A stretch of DNA of 64,000 bases from Rugalucina vietnamica (Eukaryota; Mollusca; Bivalvia; Lucinida; Lucinidae): assembly GCA_964017185.1 (NCBI GenBank), contig OZ024877.1:2396006-2460005 (forward strand), written 5' to 3'. Of this stretch, positions 1 through 13,700 are shown piece after piece. The translations under genes and the position numbers were made by a program. The number at the start of each line of letters is the position of its first letter. Within the stretch, counting starts at the first letter, position 1. The notes beneath the pieces are model-generated. The model made no database searches. It saw only the letters and a list, made by a program, of their open reading frames with translations, and was not told where the DNA came from.

Positions 1-305
1 TAAAAAAGTCATAGTACCTCGGGACCTGGGATTATGAGTTTTAAATAAGTTAATATCTACGTTTTGTCTATGACTTTTGGAAGTTGACAGAAGACACCAG
101 AACTGGAAACTAACATACTCTAAGTGTGGAATTCTGTTGATAACATTGTCATTATTACTTGATGGTTTTAAAATGAAGTTATTTACCCACAATTCCAAAA
201 ATGGCACCCTTTTAGAAGAGTGTTTTCATCTGCACTTAGCAGAGAAGTAGCCACAGAACTCTTTTAATCATGAACTGTTTTATGCGCATCATGGTAATGA
301 AAATT

Positions 306-540
306 GAGCCACCGCATGGGAAAAACAACAATCTGCATAGGCGAAAACAAAGCCGCAGATCAGCTTCGCGGTAACCGCGAAGCTGATCAGCGCCTTTGTT
401 TTCGCTACATGGATAGTACAATCCCTCTTCTACTTAAATACAAAGTTTCCAGCCTCTAACAATGTTCTGTGACTGTACAGCCCGGTTTGTGTGGGACCTG
501 GTCGGAATCCCAAATTGTTGGTTTTCTCACGCACAGGCTC
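306..540. mobile_element. Palindromic-core MITE, copy 1
   Basis: Begins GAGCC and ends GGCTC, flanked by AATT on both sides (302-305, 541-544). The terminal inverted repeat reads inward as roughly GTGAGAAAACCAACAAT. A near-perfect palindrome centred near 374 has arms GCGAAAACAAAG and AGATCAGCTTCGCGG and mirror. Confidence 0.85.
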
Positions 541-647
541 AATTAAAATCTTTCTTCACGTCTTCTTTGTCTTGAAAAGACTTGATTTCTTCGGCTTTCT
601 TCTTGCATGTCTCTGAACTCGGTCTGGACTGTCTTGCAAATATATAT

Positions 648-882
648 GAGCCTGTGCATGACAAAACCAACAATTTGGGTTTCCGACCAGGTCCAACACA
701 AACCAGCCTGTACAGTAACAGAAGAAACCCAGAATCTTGAAAATTTGGGAATAAGTAGAGGAGGAAATGTACTATCCGTGTAGCGAAAACAAAGACGCTG
801 ATCAGCTTCGCGGTTACCGCGAAGCTGATCTGCGTCTTTGTTTTCGCCCATGCAAATTGTTGGTTTTCTCACGCACAGGCTA
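648..882. mobile_element. Palindromic-core MITE, copy 2
   Basis: Same family as copy 1 in the opposite orientation. ATAT precedes it. The right end is missing the final C, and the core palindrome is at about 782-847. Confidence 0.82.
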
Positions 883-1307
883 TTATTATTATCATTTTGA
901 TTTTCATATTGTGCAGAATGTGCTTTCTTCAAAAAGCCCCTGTATGCCATCCCCATTCGAAGGATGTCCTAAACTAGTGGCAGCTAAAGAATGCTCCGTC
1001 TTTGGAAAACCAAGTCAATTTCCTCATTGTTTTCTGAACTGACTTTGATTGCAAATTTAATTGTTGTTTGCTTTTTTGTTTCTGCTTTGAGACATCTAGC
1101 GTTTTAGTAGTTTCTTACTTGAGGTCACCCAGTACGATGGATTCTTAAGATCAGTTTGCAGACAATTAGTCGATGTTCTTGTCCAGCAGTCTGCCCACGC
1201 ATAGTCTTTGTCTGTATGAATATGAAATCCCGTCTTTTTTTTTCATCGAGTAATATAGTCTATGAGATGAAGAGATTGTAATGTAATAATAGTTTCATTC
1301 ATTTCAG
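883..1307 (+). other. Non-coding stretch before gene A exon 1308
   Basis: Presumed intron of gene A. No counterpart of the gene B signal-peptide exon could be found here. Confidence 0.4.
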
Positions 1308-1490
1308 GTGTGAACTGCACCACTTATGATATTGTACACGCCACCCTCGCCAGCAATTGTACAGCGATACCCGGAGAGTCATGTGACTTCACATGTGATT
1401 ATGGATATGAAAAAAACCCTCAAGTTGTCATCCTGACATGCACTGAAAATGCAGGAGCTTGGAACCATAATCTATCTACCCTGTGTAGAG
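1308..1490 (+). CDS. Gene A exon: N-terminal CCP module
   Basis: Acceptor TTTCAG, donor GTACGA, phase 1 at both ends. It has the six-Cys pattern of all modules here, with a central CDFTCDYGY motif and a W before the last Cys. It matches gene B exon 2 (39237-39416). Confidence 0.85.
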
Positions 1491-1664
1491 GTACGATGTT
1501 ATTTCTGCAGATATTTCATAAGTGGTTTTAAGCAACTCTTACCAGAGTAAGCCTACCAGAGCTGCAAGTAACTGTTCTGAAATAAACGTTAGAACGGGTG
1601 TTTAGAGTAGTAAAAGTCGTTGTATGGTTTACTGGCACATTGTAATGTTAAGAGCCAAATTTCA

Positions 1665-1718
<54 letters not shown>

Positions 1719-4700
1719 CCACACTCACAAACATTATATATAAGCTGACCACATTTGGAGCTGTGCATTTTGTCCAGTAATTCGTAATTTTTGACAACAC
1801 CATGGACGACATATAACGAGCAAAGGCATCTTAGATAGTAGTCCAGCAAAGGCATCTTAGATAGTAGTCCAGCAAATGCATCTTAGATAGTAGCCCAGCA
1901 AAGGCATCTTAGATAGTAGTCCAGCAAAGGCATCTTCGATAGTAGTCCAGCAAAGGCATCTTAGTGTTTGTAAATCGTGGACAAAAACGATATGCGAGGG
2001 ACTTGTCTAAGAATAACATTATTCACAGGGTTACTTACATTAAATATTATTTGCGTCTAAGCCAGGGAAATTGCACTATGTTCATGTGTGCTGATTCCTT
2101 TACTTGTCTATTTGTATTATAGCACGTGACGGTTTCATTGTTGTCCGAGAGTATAGCACTGCCACTACAAACCGAGATATTTACATCATACCTCTGTACG
2201 ATCCCGACAATATTCAGGCAATCAAAGTTGTCGACCTGCCAGATGATGCTGATGCCGGGGGCGTCATCTATGACGGTTATAGAAGGTCTATACTATGGGC
2301 TGAAGGTGGTGTCATTAACATGGTGTCCGTGGATGATGACTCGGTCTCAACACTTATTGATCTATGTAAGTAAAATGGCAATTCTATGAAAAATATTAAA
2401 CGGAGCATAATTCAACTATCTTCACCGAGCAAGATACAACAGTCCGAGCAACAGTCCGCAAAAGATTATGGACACTCTTGCCATCATCGACAGCAAGGAA
2501 AACAACGAAAGAAAATCCTAATTAACACGGGTAACTGCGTTGTTAGAATTATAATTTTATGGCTCGTTCTTACTTATATGACGATGAACGACGAGCTTTA
2601 GCGAGGTACATGTAGACATACTGATAAGGCCGATGTTTTGACGTTTTCTTTCTTCTTTTTGCAGCAAGTGGTAACTTTGCTCTCGACACTGTGGTTGATT
2701 TAGCCTTGGATACTGCTACTGGAGATATCTACTTTGTCGGAAACAGAAATTCGCTATCAGGTTCAACACCCAAGAGAGGACTTCTTGGAGTGATAGATAC
2801 CAATGGCACAGCAACAGAACTCTTTTATGTGGCGACATATACTTTCACTGACTTGGCTGTAGACCCAGTCCACAGGTGAGATAACTTGAATCCTTAAATA
2901 AGTCTAGACATCACCAGTTAAATGAAAGAAGACAGGAAAGGGCCCAAGAGTCGAAAGACTATACAAGGCCTCAACGACAGTAAGACAGACAGTAAGTCGT
3001 TCACGATCATTTTCAACGCAAGATACATCTAATTATACATTTTTAGCCAAGTTTTACACATTTAGGAAATTCCAAGACGCAATCATACCATTATTATCAT
3101 GTTATACTTAAAATCACCCACTGGTAGTCTTGGTCTTGAGAAATCACTTTGCAGAAGTTGTTAAGCACTAAAACTTTTGACAGGGGGTATAAGCTGAAAT
3201 GAATATTTTAAATCAGGTACGCTAAACCCATGACATTATTTGGATCACTGAGAACGATACTTCAGTTCATGGATTCTTTACAGAGTACCTGGAAGTTTAA
3301 TTGTTATGTAAGTGAAATGCATGGTTTGAAAATTCAAATATTTTGAGTGGCGTTATCAATGAAATTGTTACTGGGGGTGTACGAGGTGTGATCAGAAAGT
3401 TCTAAGCCTCAAGTTCTTGTGATTACCAGGAAATGAAAATCTGGTGATTACTTTTCAATATAATCTATCCCTTCCAAATAGAAGTCCTTTTCTTTGTCCT
3501 CCAAATACTCGTTCGCTGTTGCTATGACGAGTTCTGTGCTTCCAAACTGTGTTCCACGAATGGTGGATTCCAATTGTAGGAACAGATAGAAGTCAGAAGG
3601 GGAAATCAGTAGAATAAGGGGGATGAGGAAGAATTTCGAATTAGCATTCAGTAGCAGCAGTCATGACAACTTGCGAAGTGTGAGCAGGCACATTGTCCTG
3701 CAAGAGCAGAACACTTCGAGTCCATTTTCCTCTCCTCTTTCTTGCAATTTCCTGGCGCAAACGCCTCAATTCTGCTGCATAACATGCACCATGTATCGTG
3801 CGACCTTGTTGAAGATAATCAATCATGATTACTCCCAGACTATCCCAAAAGACTGAGGCCATCACCTTCCCAGCCGAAGAAGCTCTCTTAAACTTCTTGG
3901 GAGGGGTGAGCCAGGGTGCTTCCATTGCATGCTTTGCATTTTCGACTCTGGGTCAAAGTGATGAACCTATGTCTCATCTTGGGTTAAAAATCGGTTGATA
4001 AAAATCACAGCGATCATCTTCATATCGAGACAGGAGATACTTAGAAATATCTAGCCGACATCGTTTTTGGTCTCGGTTCCCATCTTGCCGAGACCTTGGA
4101 CATACCCAAGATATCCGCGAGAATTGTTTGCACTGCCCCCAAAACTTATGCCCACTTCCCTGGCTATACTTCGCAAGTCTCGCCTTCTGTCACACATAAC
4201 CAAGTTGTGCACGATGTCTACATTTTCATCAGTAGTGGCATCTTTGGAGCGGACTGACCTTTCATCATCCTCAACCGCTTAAATTCTGCAGCCCATTTTT
4301 CACCGTGCTATAAGTAGGAGACTAATTCCCAAGTGTTTTCATGAAGTCTTCGTAAATTTCCTTGGGAGTCATTCCCTTCTTACAAAGATATTTTATCACC
4401 GCTCTCACTTCAACTTTCTCTATTTTTCAAGTTTGACGCACTGTCCTCTCTCAATACTGTCGTACAAAAGCAATTAAGCGTGACCAAATGGTTTTACTCT
4501 CCAGATGACTTTCAATGAAATATAATGACAGACTGAACAAGGTTTTGCAGAAGCTGAGGGTGAGGTTATGGCCATGTAAAACCGGTTTAAGCCCGCCAGT
4601 AACTTTGTGTTACTGATCGTTCCAAGGCGATATTTCTGTGTAGTGGAGATGGAAACGTCAGTATTTTGAGACAATCCTGCACTTCCGGATACAAGTATGA

Positions 4701-7700
4701 GACTTTCAGAATATGTTCTTTAATCCTTTCTAATAAATATTTTCTCGTTAGCCATCTCAAATTTTTCCATTTTCAAGGTGGCTAACGCAATTTTCAAGAT
4801 GGCCGTCAAAATCATTTGATTTTACGATTAATTGACAAACTATACTACTGGAATTTGTAAATGGGTGGATTTTATTGCACTACTGATTGTCATTGCTTAA
4901 ACCATTGTTCTGGGACTCATCAACGTGTCCAACAATGCCATAAAACTGCTTTTGTGAAAATATAATACCGTAAATTGCCATAATTTAAGCATCACTCAAC
5001 AAGTACACATTCATATGGATCATTACAGGCTCCTGTGTGAAAAGACACAAGATAAATATGATTTAAGCATTACAAATATTTATTATCTACTCGACTGATC
5101 TTTCAAAGTTGAACAACTGATATTTTTTATTTTAATCATAGTAGTATAGGGGTATATTTAGCTACAGTCAACATGTACGGATCGTCAATATTGTTTTTCT
5201 TCTTTGTATTGAGTCAACATTTTTTGCAGTCATGCCTGCACTGAACTAACACTACTTGGTATGATTTAGTTCTGTGGTGAGTAAATGTGTCTTGCTCAAG
5301 AACACAACACGACGCCCCCAGTGGTGACCAAACCCAGGACCTCTCGATGCAGTCAGTCCGACGCTTTACCGCAAGGCTACCACTCTCCCCTGGTCATAAT
5401 TGTAGGGAAACATAATATTTAACATGGATTTATGTAAAGCACCTTTATTAAGCAGTCAATATTGTCTCCCAAATACTGAGATGTTAGTCATACCATTGAA
5501 GATCGGCAGAGGAATGTTTGCCCCTTAATAGGTAATCCTGGGTCGACTGGACAACAGCGTAGAACAGTCACTTGTTAGTCACAGCTGTACTGAGTGAGAC
5601 TTAGTTTGTAGATGTTATGGAAAAAGAGTTGGTGCCGGCTGTACTTTCTCCTAGTGTGGAGGCCAAAGTGAGAAGAGCCATAAAGGAGAAGTTGGCTTTG
5701 TGTAAGCTGTCAGGATTGCCATAAGTCATCAATGACCACCTAATGACTTCGATACTTCCTCTGACGGGCGATAAATATGTCAATATTGTCCATGTCTAGA
5801 ATCTTGAGGAACAGCACGAGCATTAAGATGATACTAGCTCCTTATTCAAGAAGACAAACCAGCAGCAACATTTGTCAATCTATATCAAATGTCAGAGACA
5901 TGCAAGACTCTTGAAAGAAAATAGAAGAAATTCAGTTTGTTTGCTTGATAAATACCAAACCGTCATATACTTGGCAGTCCAAATCCAAAAAAGTGGCTTA
6001 GTTTTGGTTTTGTTGGCATTTTTGAGTACATTATTCTACCTATGCTCATAATATTCCTTGGCATGTGCCCAAACTCGTACGGGTGGATGCCAAGTCTGTA
6101 AATGACCCTGGGCCACAGAACAAGGTCAAAGGTCAAACGAGTGCAAAATAGCAAAAATCTGTAAAAATGAAAATAAACATTATTGTTTTGGAAAATAATG
6201 GACTGACTATAGGTAACTTGTACTCATGTCATTCCTTGACATGTGCCCAAAGACATAGAGGTGGATGCCAAGACTGTAAATGCTCCTGGGTGACAGAATT
6301 AGGTCAAAAGTCAAATGAGTGCAAAATAACAAACATCCGTTACAATAATCAAGTATTTCTTAAATCAAACATGAACTGACTAAAGGCAACATGTGCTTAT
6401 TTTATTCATTGACAAGTGTTAAAACTCATACGGGTATCTCCCAAGTCTGTAACTGCCTCTGGGTCACATAATTAGGTCAAAAGTCATATGAGTGCAAAAA
6501 TATCAAAACCTGTTATGATAACTAATAATCTTCTAGCTACCCATAAACCCCCTCCACCCAGGGGGAATTTTCTACACTGTGATTTTCTTAAAGTACATTG
6601 AAAAAGCTATCAGACCCTGTTTTCTGCCACTGAAAGCGTTTGCGTTTTACACTGTGTTCTATTAAAGTACCCTAAATATTCATTTTTTGCGTTTTTATAA
6701 TGGGGATACACATAGAAAATTGAAGATATCTCAATTATTTGTAATCCTAGACCATTGAACTTGGTCTCATTGTAAAGCTCAGACATAGCCCTTTCTTCCT
6801 ATGATAAGTAATGGAAAATATCTAATTTGTGTATTCATGAATTTTCATTAAAACATTAAAATGAATAAAAAGAAACAATTCAAAATCAATATCCCATAAA
6901 AACTAATATCATGCCTAAACTACCATTGTGGCTTATTGTTATTGTACCAATAATACTATTTGACAAATTTGTTGATGACTCATGGGCCTAAATAAAAATG
7001 ATCTCATTCGCATTTTCATGAATATTAATGAAAATGACGAAAATCTAGATATACAATGGGAAAATCTTTTGCCATTTGAAGGGTTTAGGGTTGGATATCT
7101 ATAGGATGTACCTTGCACCCTTAGAACAAATGCCCATGGGTGCCAGTTTGGTTTGTAATAAGATATACGGTATAAAAATGGCTTAATGCTCAATATAAAA
7201 GAGAACTTCATATATTAGAGAAAATAACAGATAAATGAAGGGGGTCTACCAACAAAATCGATTATATCTCAGCAACCAAAAAATCTAGAGAGCTGAAATT
7301 TATATCAAATGATTGATATGATAATGGTTTATAATAATGTGATAAGATACAGAAAGAATTTGACTTTCTTGGGGTTCAAATCTTGATGAGAACTTTCAAT
7401 ATTAGAGAAAAATCACAGAACAATGGAGGGGGTATACCTACAGAAATGTTTATAGCTCAGCAACCAAAAGCCATAGAGAGCAGAAATTGGTATCAAATAC
7501 TGCTATTACAACATTCTAAAACCATGAAATAAGATATATAAATATTCAGACTTTCGTTTTGTTCGAATATTGATGAAATCTTATAATATTAGAGAAAAAT
7601 CACAGCAAATGGAGGGGTTATACCTACAGAAACGTTTATATCTCAGCAACCAAAAGCCAGAGAGAGCACAAATTGGTATCAAATGATTGCTATGACAATA

Positions 7701-10700
7701 TTCTATAACAATATAATACGGTATATAAACAAGCTGACTTCCTTGAAAACTTAAGATATAGGAGAAAAATCACTGGCAAACGAAGGGGGTATACCAATAA
7801 AATTGCTAATATCTCAGTGACCAAAAGCTCTAGAGAGCTGAAATAGGTATCAAATGATTGCTATAATAATGTTCTATAATAGTGTAATAAGACGCATAAA
7901 TAATCTGACTTTCTTGTCGTTGGATTAATGATGAGAACTTTAAATTTTAGATAATAATCTCAGAAAAATAAAGGGGGTATACCAACGGAAACGTATATAT
8001 CTCAGCAACCAAAAGCCATAGAGAGCAGAAATTGGTATCAAATGATCGCTATGTCAATATTCTATAACCATGTAATAAGGTATAAAAACAAGCTAACTTT
8101 CTTATTTCTCAAATATTTAAGAAAACTTAAGATATAGGAGAAAAATCACTGCCAAACGAAGAGGGTATACCAATAAAATCGCTAATATCTAAGTGACCAA
8201 AAGCTCTATAGAGCTGAAATAGGTATCAAATGATTGCTATAATAATGTTCTATAATAGTGTGATAAGAGGCATAAATAATCTGACTTTCTTGTTGTTGAA
8301 ATAGTGATGAGAACTTTAAATATTAGATAATAATCTCAGAAAAATAGAGGGGTGCATCAACGGTAACGTATATATCTCAGCAACCAAAAGTGATAGAGAG
8401 CTGAAATTGGTATCAAAGGATTGCTATGACAATATTCTATAATCATGTGATGAGATATATAAACAAGCTTACTTTCTTGTTTCTCAAGTATTTAAGGAAA
8501 CTTAAAATATAGGAGAAAAATCCTTGGCAAACGAAGGGGGTATACCAATAAAACTGCTAATATCTCAGTGACCAAAAGCTCTAGAGAACCGAAATTGGTA
8601 TCAAATGATTGCTAGGATAATATTCTATAACCATGTTGTGAGACACACAAACAATCTGACTTTCTTGTTATTCGAATATTGATAAAAACTTTAAATATTA
8701 GTGAAAACCCACAGAAAAGTGGATGGGGTATACCAACAAAATGTTTTATAATATAGCAACCAAAAGTCATAGAGAGCTGAAATTGATATCAAATGATTGC
8801 TATGATAATGTTCTATAAACATGCGATAAGATAAATGAATAGTTCGACTTTCTTGTTGTTTGAATATTGATGAAAACTTAAAATATTTGATAAAAATCAC
8901 AGAAAAATAGAGGGGGTATACCAACGGAAACGTTAATATCTCAGCAACCATAAGTCCTAGAGATCCGAAATTGGTATCAAATAATTGTTATGACAATAAT
9001 GTATAAACATGTAATAATATATATAACCAAGCTGACTATTCCGTTGCAAGAAATTAAGAAAACTTAATATATAAGAGAAAACACACAGACAAATGCAGGG
9101 GAGTGTACCAATAAAATTGACAATATCTCAGTAACTAAAAGCTGCAGAGAGCTGAAATTGGTATCAAATGATTGCTACGATCATCTTCTATATATAATTG
9201 ATATAAAAAGTACCTCAAAGAATTTAATCCCCATCAGAATACCACTGACACTGATTTTTATATAGACAATAGTAAAAGGGCATGAAAATAAACATTTTTT
9301 GCACTAAAGTGACCTTTGACCTAAATCTGCATTACTTTGTTGTAACAATTGTAACTACTGATTATAACATACAAATGCATTAGATGTAATTTGGGGCTTT
9401 TTTGTACAAAAAAATGAAAATATTTCATTAGATACTATATAAGATGTTGAAATATCTCAAATTTTGCACTTAGTTGACCTTTGACCTATTTTTGGGACTC
9501 TGGGGCATTTTCAGACTTGGCATCCACCCTAGCGTGTATTGTTACACATTAAGGTACACATTAGGCATGGATGCCAAAATGTACTCAAAAATGCCAACAG
9601 AAAAATATTTGAGGGGCTTGGGAGGCCAACTAATAGATGAAAGCCAATAAAATACTAATAAAGTACTAAATCGTCATCAGTGATCTCTTATAAATCGGCA
9701 ACGATAGCCAGAAAAATATACTTCAAATCAAAATCAAATATGCAAGGGTAGTTTAAAGAAGTCTCTAGCAGTTCAACAGACTCTCAGATGGCAAATTTCC
9801 ATGTTCAAATGCAAGTTCCGCTGCCGTCTGGGGGCTATCCATGACAGAGAGACTGAAAGAGCTGTTTCACCGTGGCTGTGTGGAGGAAGGAAGAATTCCC
9901 ACAAGACACCCATCTTTACACACAGAAAGGAAATCCTGAAGTCTTTGACAGACAAGATTTATTCCGGAAAGTCAATGCTGATTCAGAGATGACAGGAAGA
10001 CAATAGATGATTTTCATATAGCAAGACAACTTCATGAGAAATGTCAAGAACAGAAAGCAGACCTATATATGGCGCTTGTCAACTTCACCAAAAATTTAAA
10101 CAAAGTTGTGAGAGACTTGCGAAGATATGGGCTGTCAAAGTAAATCATGGTCAAATGGTCATCCTGTGGGAATGATGATATGCATGCACAGGACGATGGG
10201 GAGTTCTATTAACCTTGTGATATGACAAATGAGGCCAAACAGGGTTGCGCTAGGGGACAACATCTTTGTGTATGATATCATTTGCGATACTCATTGAAGC
10301 CGTTTAAGTCTGTGATACTCATTTTCCAATCAGGAACGTTTTTGATGGAAAGTTATTCAACCAACGGAAGTTGAAAACTAAAACTAAGGTGCACATAGAT
10401 GTGCTGGATGATATACTCTATGCAGATGACAAAGATAAGGGAAACGGCGAACAATACCAGCTCATAGGCATAAATGCATGGTGCAACAGATCCACATGGA
10501 TTACCTGTTATAGCTATGACCTTACAATCAACAAAAAAGACAAATGTTGTGCTTCAATCGGCACCGGAAAGCTGTACAATAATCCGCTAATCACTACGAA
10601 TGAACAAATACTTCTTTAAATTCAGTTTTACGTCCCTTTCAAGATTATTTCAGCTAATATGAGTCGGGCCAATCAGTAGATGGGTGAAAACGGGAGATTC

Positions 10701-13700
10701 CCGAGAAAAAAACACCTGGCACACCCGCAAGCAGAAGTTGGCTTGTCTCACATGTTGCCAGCGCGGGGCTCGAACCCACACCAGACACAAAGGACAAATA
10801 CTTATTTGTTTAATACATCCATGTACCCGAGAATCAGTTTCTCCTGAACAGTGCATATTGATGACTAGAACAGCAAAAGCCAGTGTGGCATTTGGAAAAA
10901 TATTTGCAAATGTATAAGCGAAATGAAACAAAGGTCGATACCAAGCTGAAAGTCTACATGGCTCAGTCAACTCTCATATATTCATGCGTGGCATGGCTAT
11001 TATATCAACATCATTCAAAGAGATCACCATGTCTATTTGTGCTTGAGAAAACTTAAAATCAAGCGTTAAAACAAGCTTACAGACACAGTGGTCTGGAGAA
11101 ATCAAGGACGCAAAAAATGCAAATGGTATTATAGTTTCACAGCTAAGATGCACCAACTTTATATAGGAATGCCTGATGAGCAACATCTAAAGAAAGGTTT
11201 TCTACAGAGACTTATAGGATGGAATCCACTCTCAAAGCGAAAAAACGGAAATGCTACAAAGACACCCGTTAAGTCTCATTAAGAATTAAAGACACCGATA
11301 GAGTCTAGCGACCAGACTTCATGAACCAATCAAGCTGGTGCTACTCCTCCAACAGAACAGCAGCACATTATGAAGAAAATAGAATCTGTGACGATGTAAG
11401 CATATAGATGAAATCCAGAATGAATGAAAACTTTCTAATAGACTTACTTAGACTTACTTAACTTTCAAGCGGGAAGTTAGAGCTTAAATTGACCTATTCA
11501 TGCACTATCAAAAATGTACAACTAAAGATTAAAACGTGCAAAGAATGTACATTAAAGATGAAAAGTATTAGTAGTACATGCACTTGTTGTTGTTTCTCTT
11601 GTCGTCGTTGGTGTGAACGAAAACTATTTGGAAGCATCAGTAGCCAGCTTAAGTTTATTGCAATCCTAAGTAGCACTTTTTGGCTGTATATAGTTTATTT
11701 CATGTTTAAGTCGTTCTTTATAAGAAGAAGAAGAAGAAGAAGAAGAAGATGAAGATGTAAACGAAGAAGAATTGTATTATCAAAATGAGTAGAGCAAAGT
11801 GTATTTGCATTATAAATTTTCATATTTCCCAGTAAAGTTTAGAAACTTCACGATTTTTCATAAAAGCCATTCTAATCAGTTTCATATGGCCCCTCAGAAA
11901 CGCCATAATTCAAATAGACCTTATTTCCAGTACCCATTAAAACTGATGTCATTCATGACTTGAGTAAAGGCAATAATGACAATTGAATTTATTTTTTTTC
12001 ACTTAAGTATAAAAAGAGTTTTGTTGCAAAACAGCTTTTTCAGCTAAATTGCCTTACTTTTCCCCATTGTGGACCCCTTCTAAAATCCCACAAAGGCAAT
12101 ATTGACTCAATTAAATATTTATTTATTTGCAAGTACGAGCGTAATCCAGAAATATTATTTTCAGCATTATTAAGTTTTTTTCTTACTGACTAGAATACCA
12201 TTTTCTGATTTAATATTTATTTTGGCAGCCATCTTGGAATTTCGAGTCGCCATCTTGAAAATTGGAGTAATTTTGATTGGCTAACGAGAAAATTTCAAAT
12301 AGTTCATGCTTATAAACATATCTGCCAAGTTTCATGCTTGTATCCGGAAGTGCAGGATTCATGTCATTTCCATCTCCACTAGTGGTGGTTCTTTTTGTTT
12401 TATGTCTTGGTGTTTAAAATTTCTGTGCCGTTGGCGTCTTATGTATGGTTTCATATTTTAGTTAAGTTTAGGTAACTGAGTGGCCTCCTATTGGGAAAAT
12501 AGCTGCTCATTCGGCTTACGATATGTTTTCATGGTATAAGTACCTGATTGTTAATTTATTTTTTTCCCACCTCGGTTTTTGGAGTGGGAATCTTTTTCTG
12601 ATTGCGCCTTTTCCTGATCTTATGGAATGATTTGAAGTGTATCAGGCTTAGAACACCCTGATCACCCCTCGTATGGCATATTGACTACTGTCTAAAAACT
12701 TGCCTCTGATAATGGTTTTTCGCAGAAAATTTTTGTATGGAGGATGACAGAAAAATATTTTTATGTCATAATCTTGATCTTAGTTTGTCCTAATAGGACC
12801 TGCAAAAATTTTGAAAATCGGTTAACAAATAAAGTTTCTATGGTCAAAATGAAATTTGTATAGGGATTTTGTATTGGCAAGGGAGATAATCGATGATCGT
12901 GAAAATGAATAGTTTTCGAGAAGTTTTACCTGATCATGAAGATTTTGTCTTAGGTATGTCATTTGTGTCAGTTTATATTAATTTTGAGCAATCACAATTA
13001 AATAGTTAGAATTTAAAATTTTTGCGGGAAAATATTTACCTCCCTTCCATGAGATTTTTGTACAGGAAATCCTTATTCAAAAATGTTTCTGACCAGAACT
13101 TTTTTATTTGTCAACCGATTTTCAAAAGTTTTGCTGCACATTTTGCGACAAACTAAATGCTTAATTGTGCCAAGATAATATTTCTTCTACATTTGAACAG
13201 TTAAAAAATATCTGCGAAAAACAATTATCACACACTACGAAACAGACTTTAGAATACTTTCCAATCAATTCAAACAATCTTTAAGAGTAAAATTTATTTA
13301 AGTGAAGTCGTGAGTATACAGCCGAATTACTTTATGATTTTCAGTTTGATATTTCCCGTCATTGAAGTGCCTGGAGACATCTATACCTACACCATAAAAA
13401 GATTAGACTTCAATGGAACAGAGCTGGGAGATGTTAAGCGGGGTTTCAAAAATTTCATCTGCCTAGCTGTCGATATCATTGGTAATAAGTTCTTCCCTAC
13501 TGGTGGCGGATGTGGGATGCATGATGAAATAATCAATAATGCGTGTGCTGGTTCAGTGAGTGCCAAAGTACGGCAATGTAAAAATGTCGGTGTCCGTTTC
13601 CCAAACCTGAATGAATACTGAAATTAAAAAATGGGCTTCACTGCAATAGATAATAAAAATTAAAACTGAGATCCTTTACATTAATGAGAAAGGGGATGGG

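Larger units (their letters stand above)
5967..9633. mobile_element. 3.7-kb element with long terminal inverted repeats
   Basis: The left 200 bp (TTGTTGGCATTTTTGAGTAC, GGTGGATGCCAAGTCTG, AAGGTCAAAGGTCAA) reappears inverted at about 9440-9633. It contains two tandem arrays (6030-6520 and 7190-9200) and no supported coding sequence. No clear target duplication seen. Confidence 0.75.
4641..12381. mobile_element. 7.7-kb inverted-repeat element inserted in R2
   Basis: Left end starts TAGTGGAGATGGAAA and right end is its reverse complement. Inverted similarity continues for about 190 bp on each side (shared TCCTGCACTTCCGGATACAA, TTTTCTCGTTAGCCA, CAAGATGG). The flanking R2 repeat is interrupted precisely, with GTG on both sides (4638-4640 and 12382-12384). 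It carries other repeats but no recognisable transposase. Confidence 0.78.

Noticed and set aside
236..1042. Short open frames on both strands beginning near 236-421 and 767-1042
   Set aside because: They run across the MITE palindromes; the same peptide recurs at every MITE copy because of the repeat, not because of a gene.
883..1307. Signal-peptide exon of gene A inside the window
   Set aside because: No ATG with a hydrophobic stretch and a phase-1 donor could be found; the exon is assumed to lie upstream of position 1.
3386..4470. Active mariner transposon
   Set aside because: The transposase frame is broken by stops and frameshifts and one inverted repeat is missing.
7190..9200. Possible CRISPR-like array
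   Set aside because: Units are about 188 bp with similarity across the whole unit and no short repeat/unique spacer pattern; the genome is eukaryotic.
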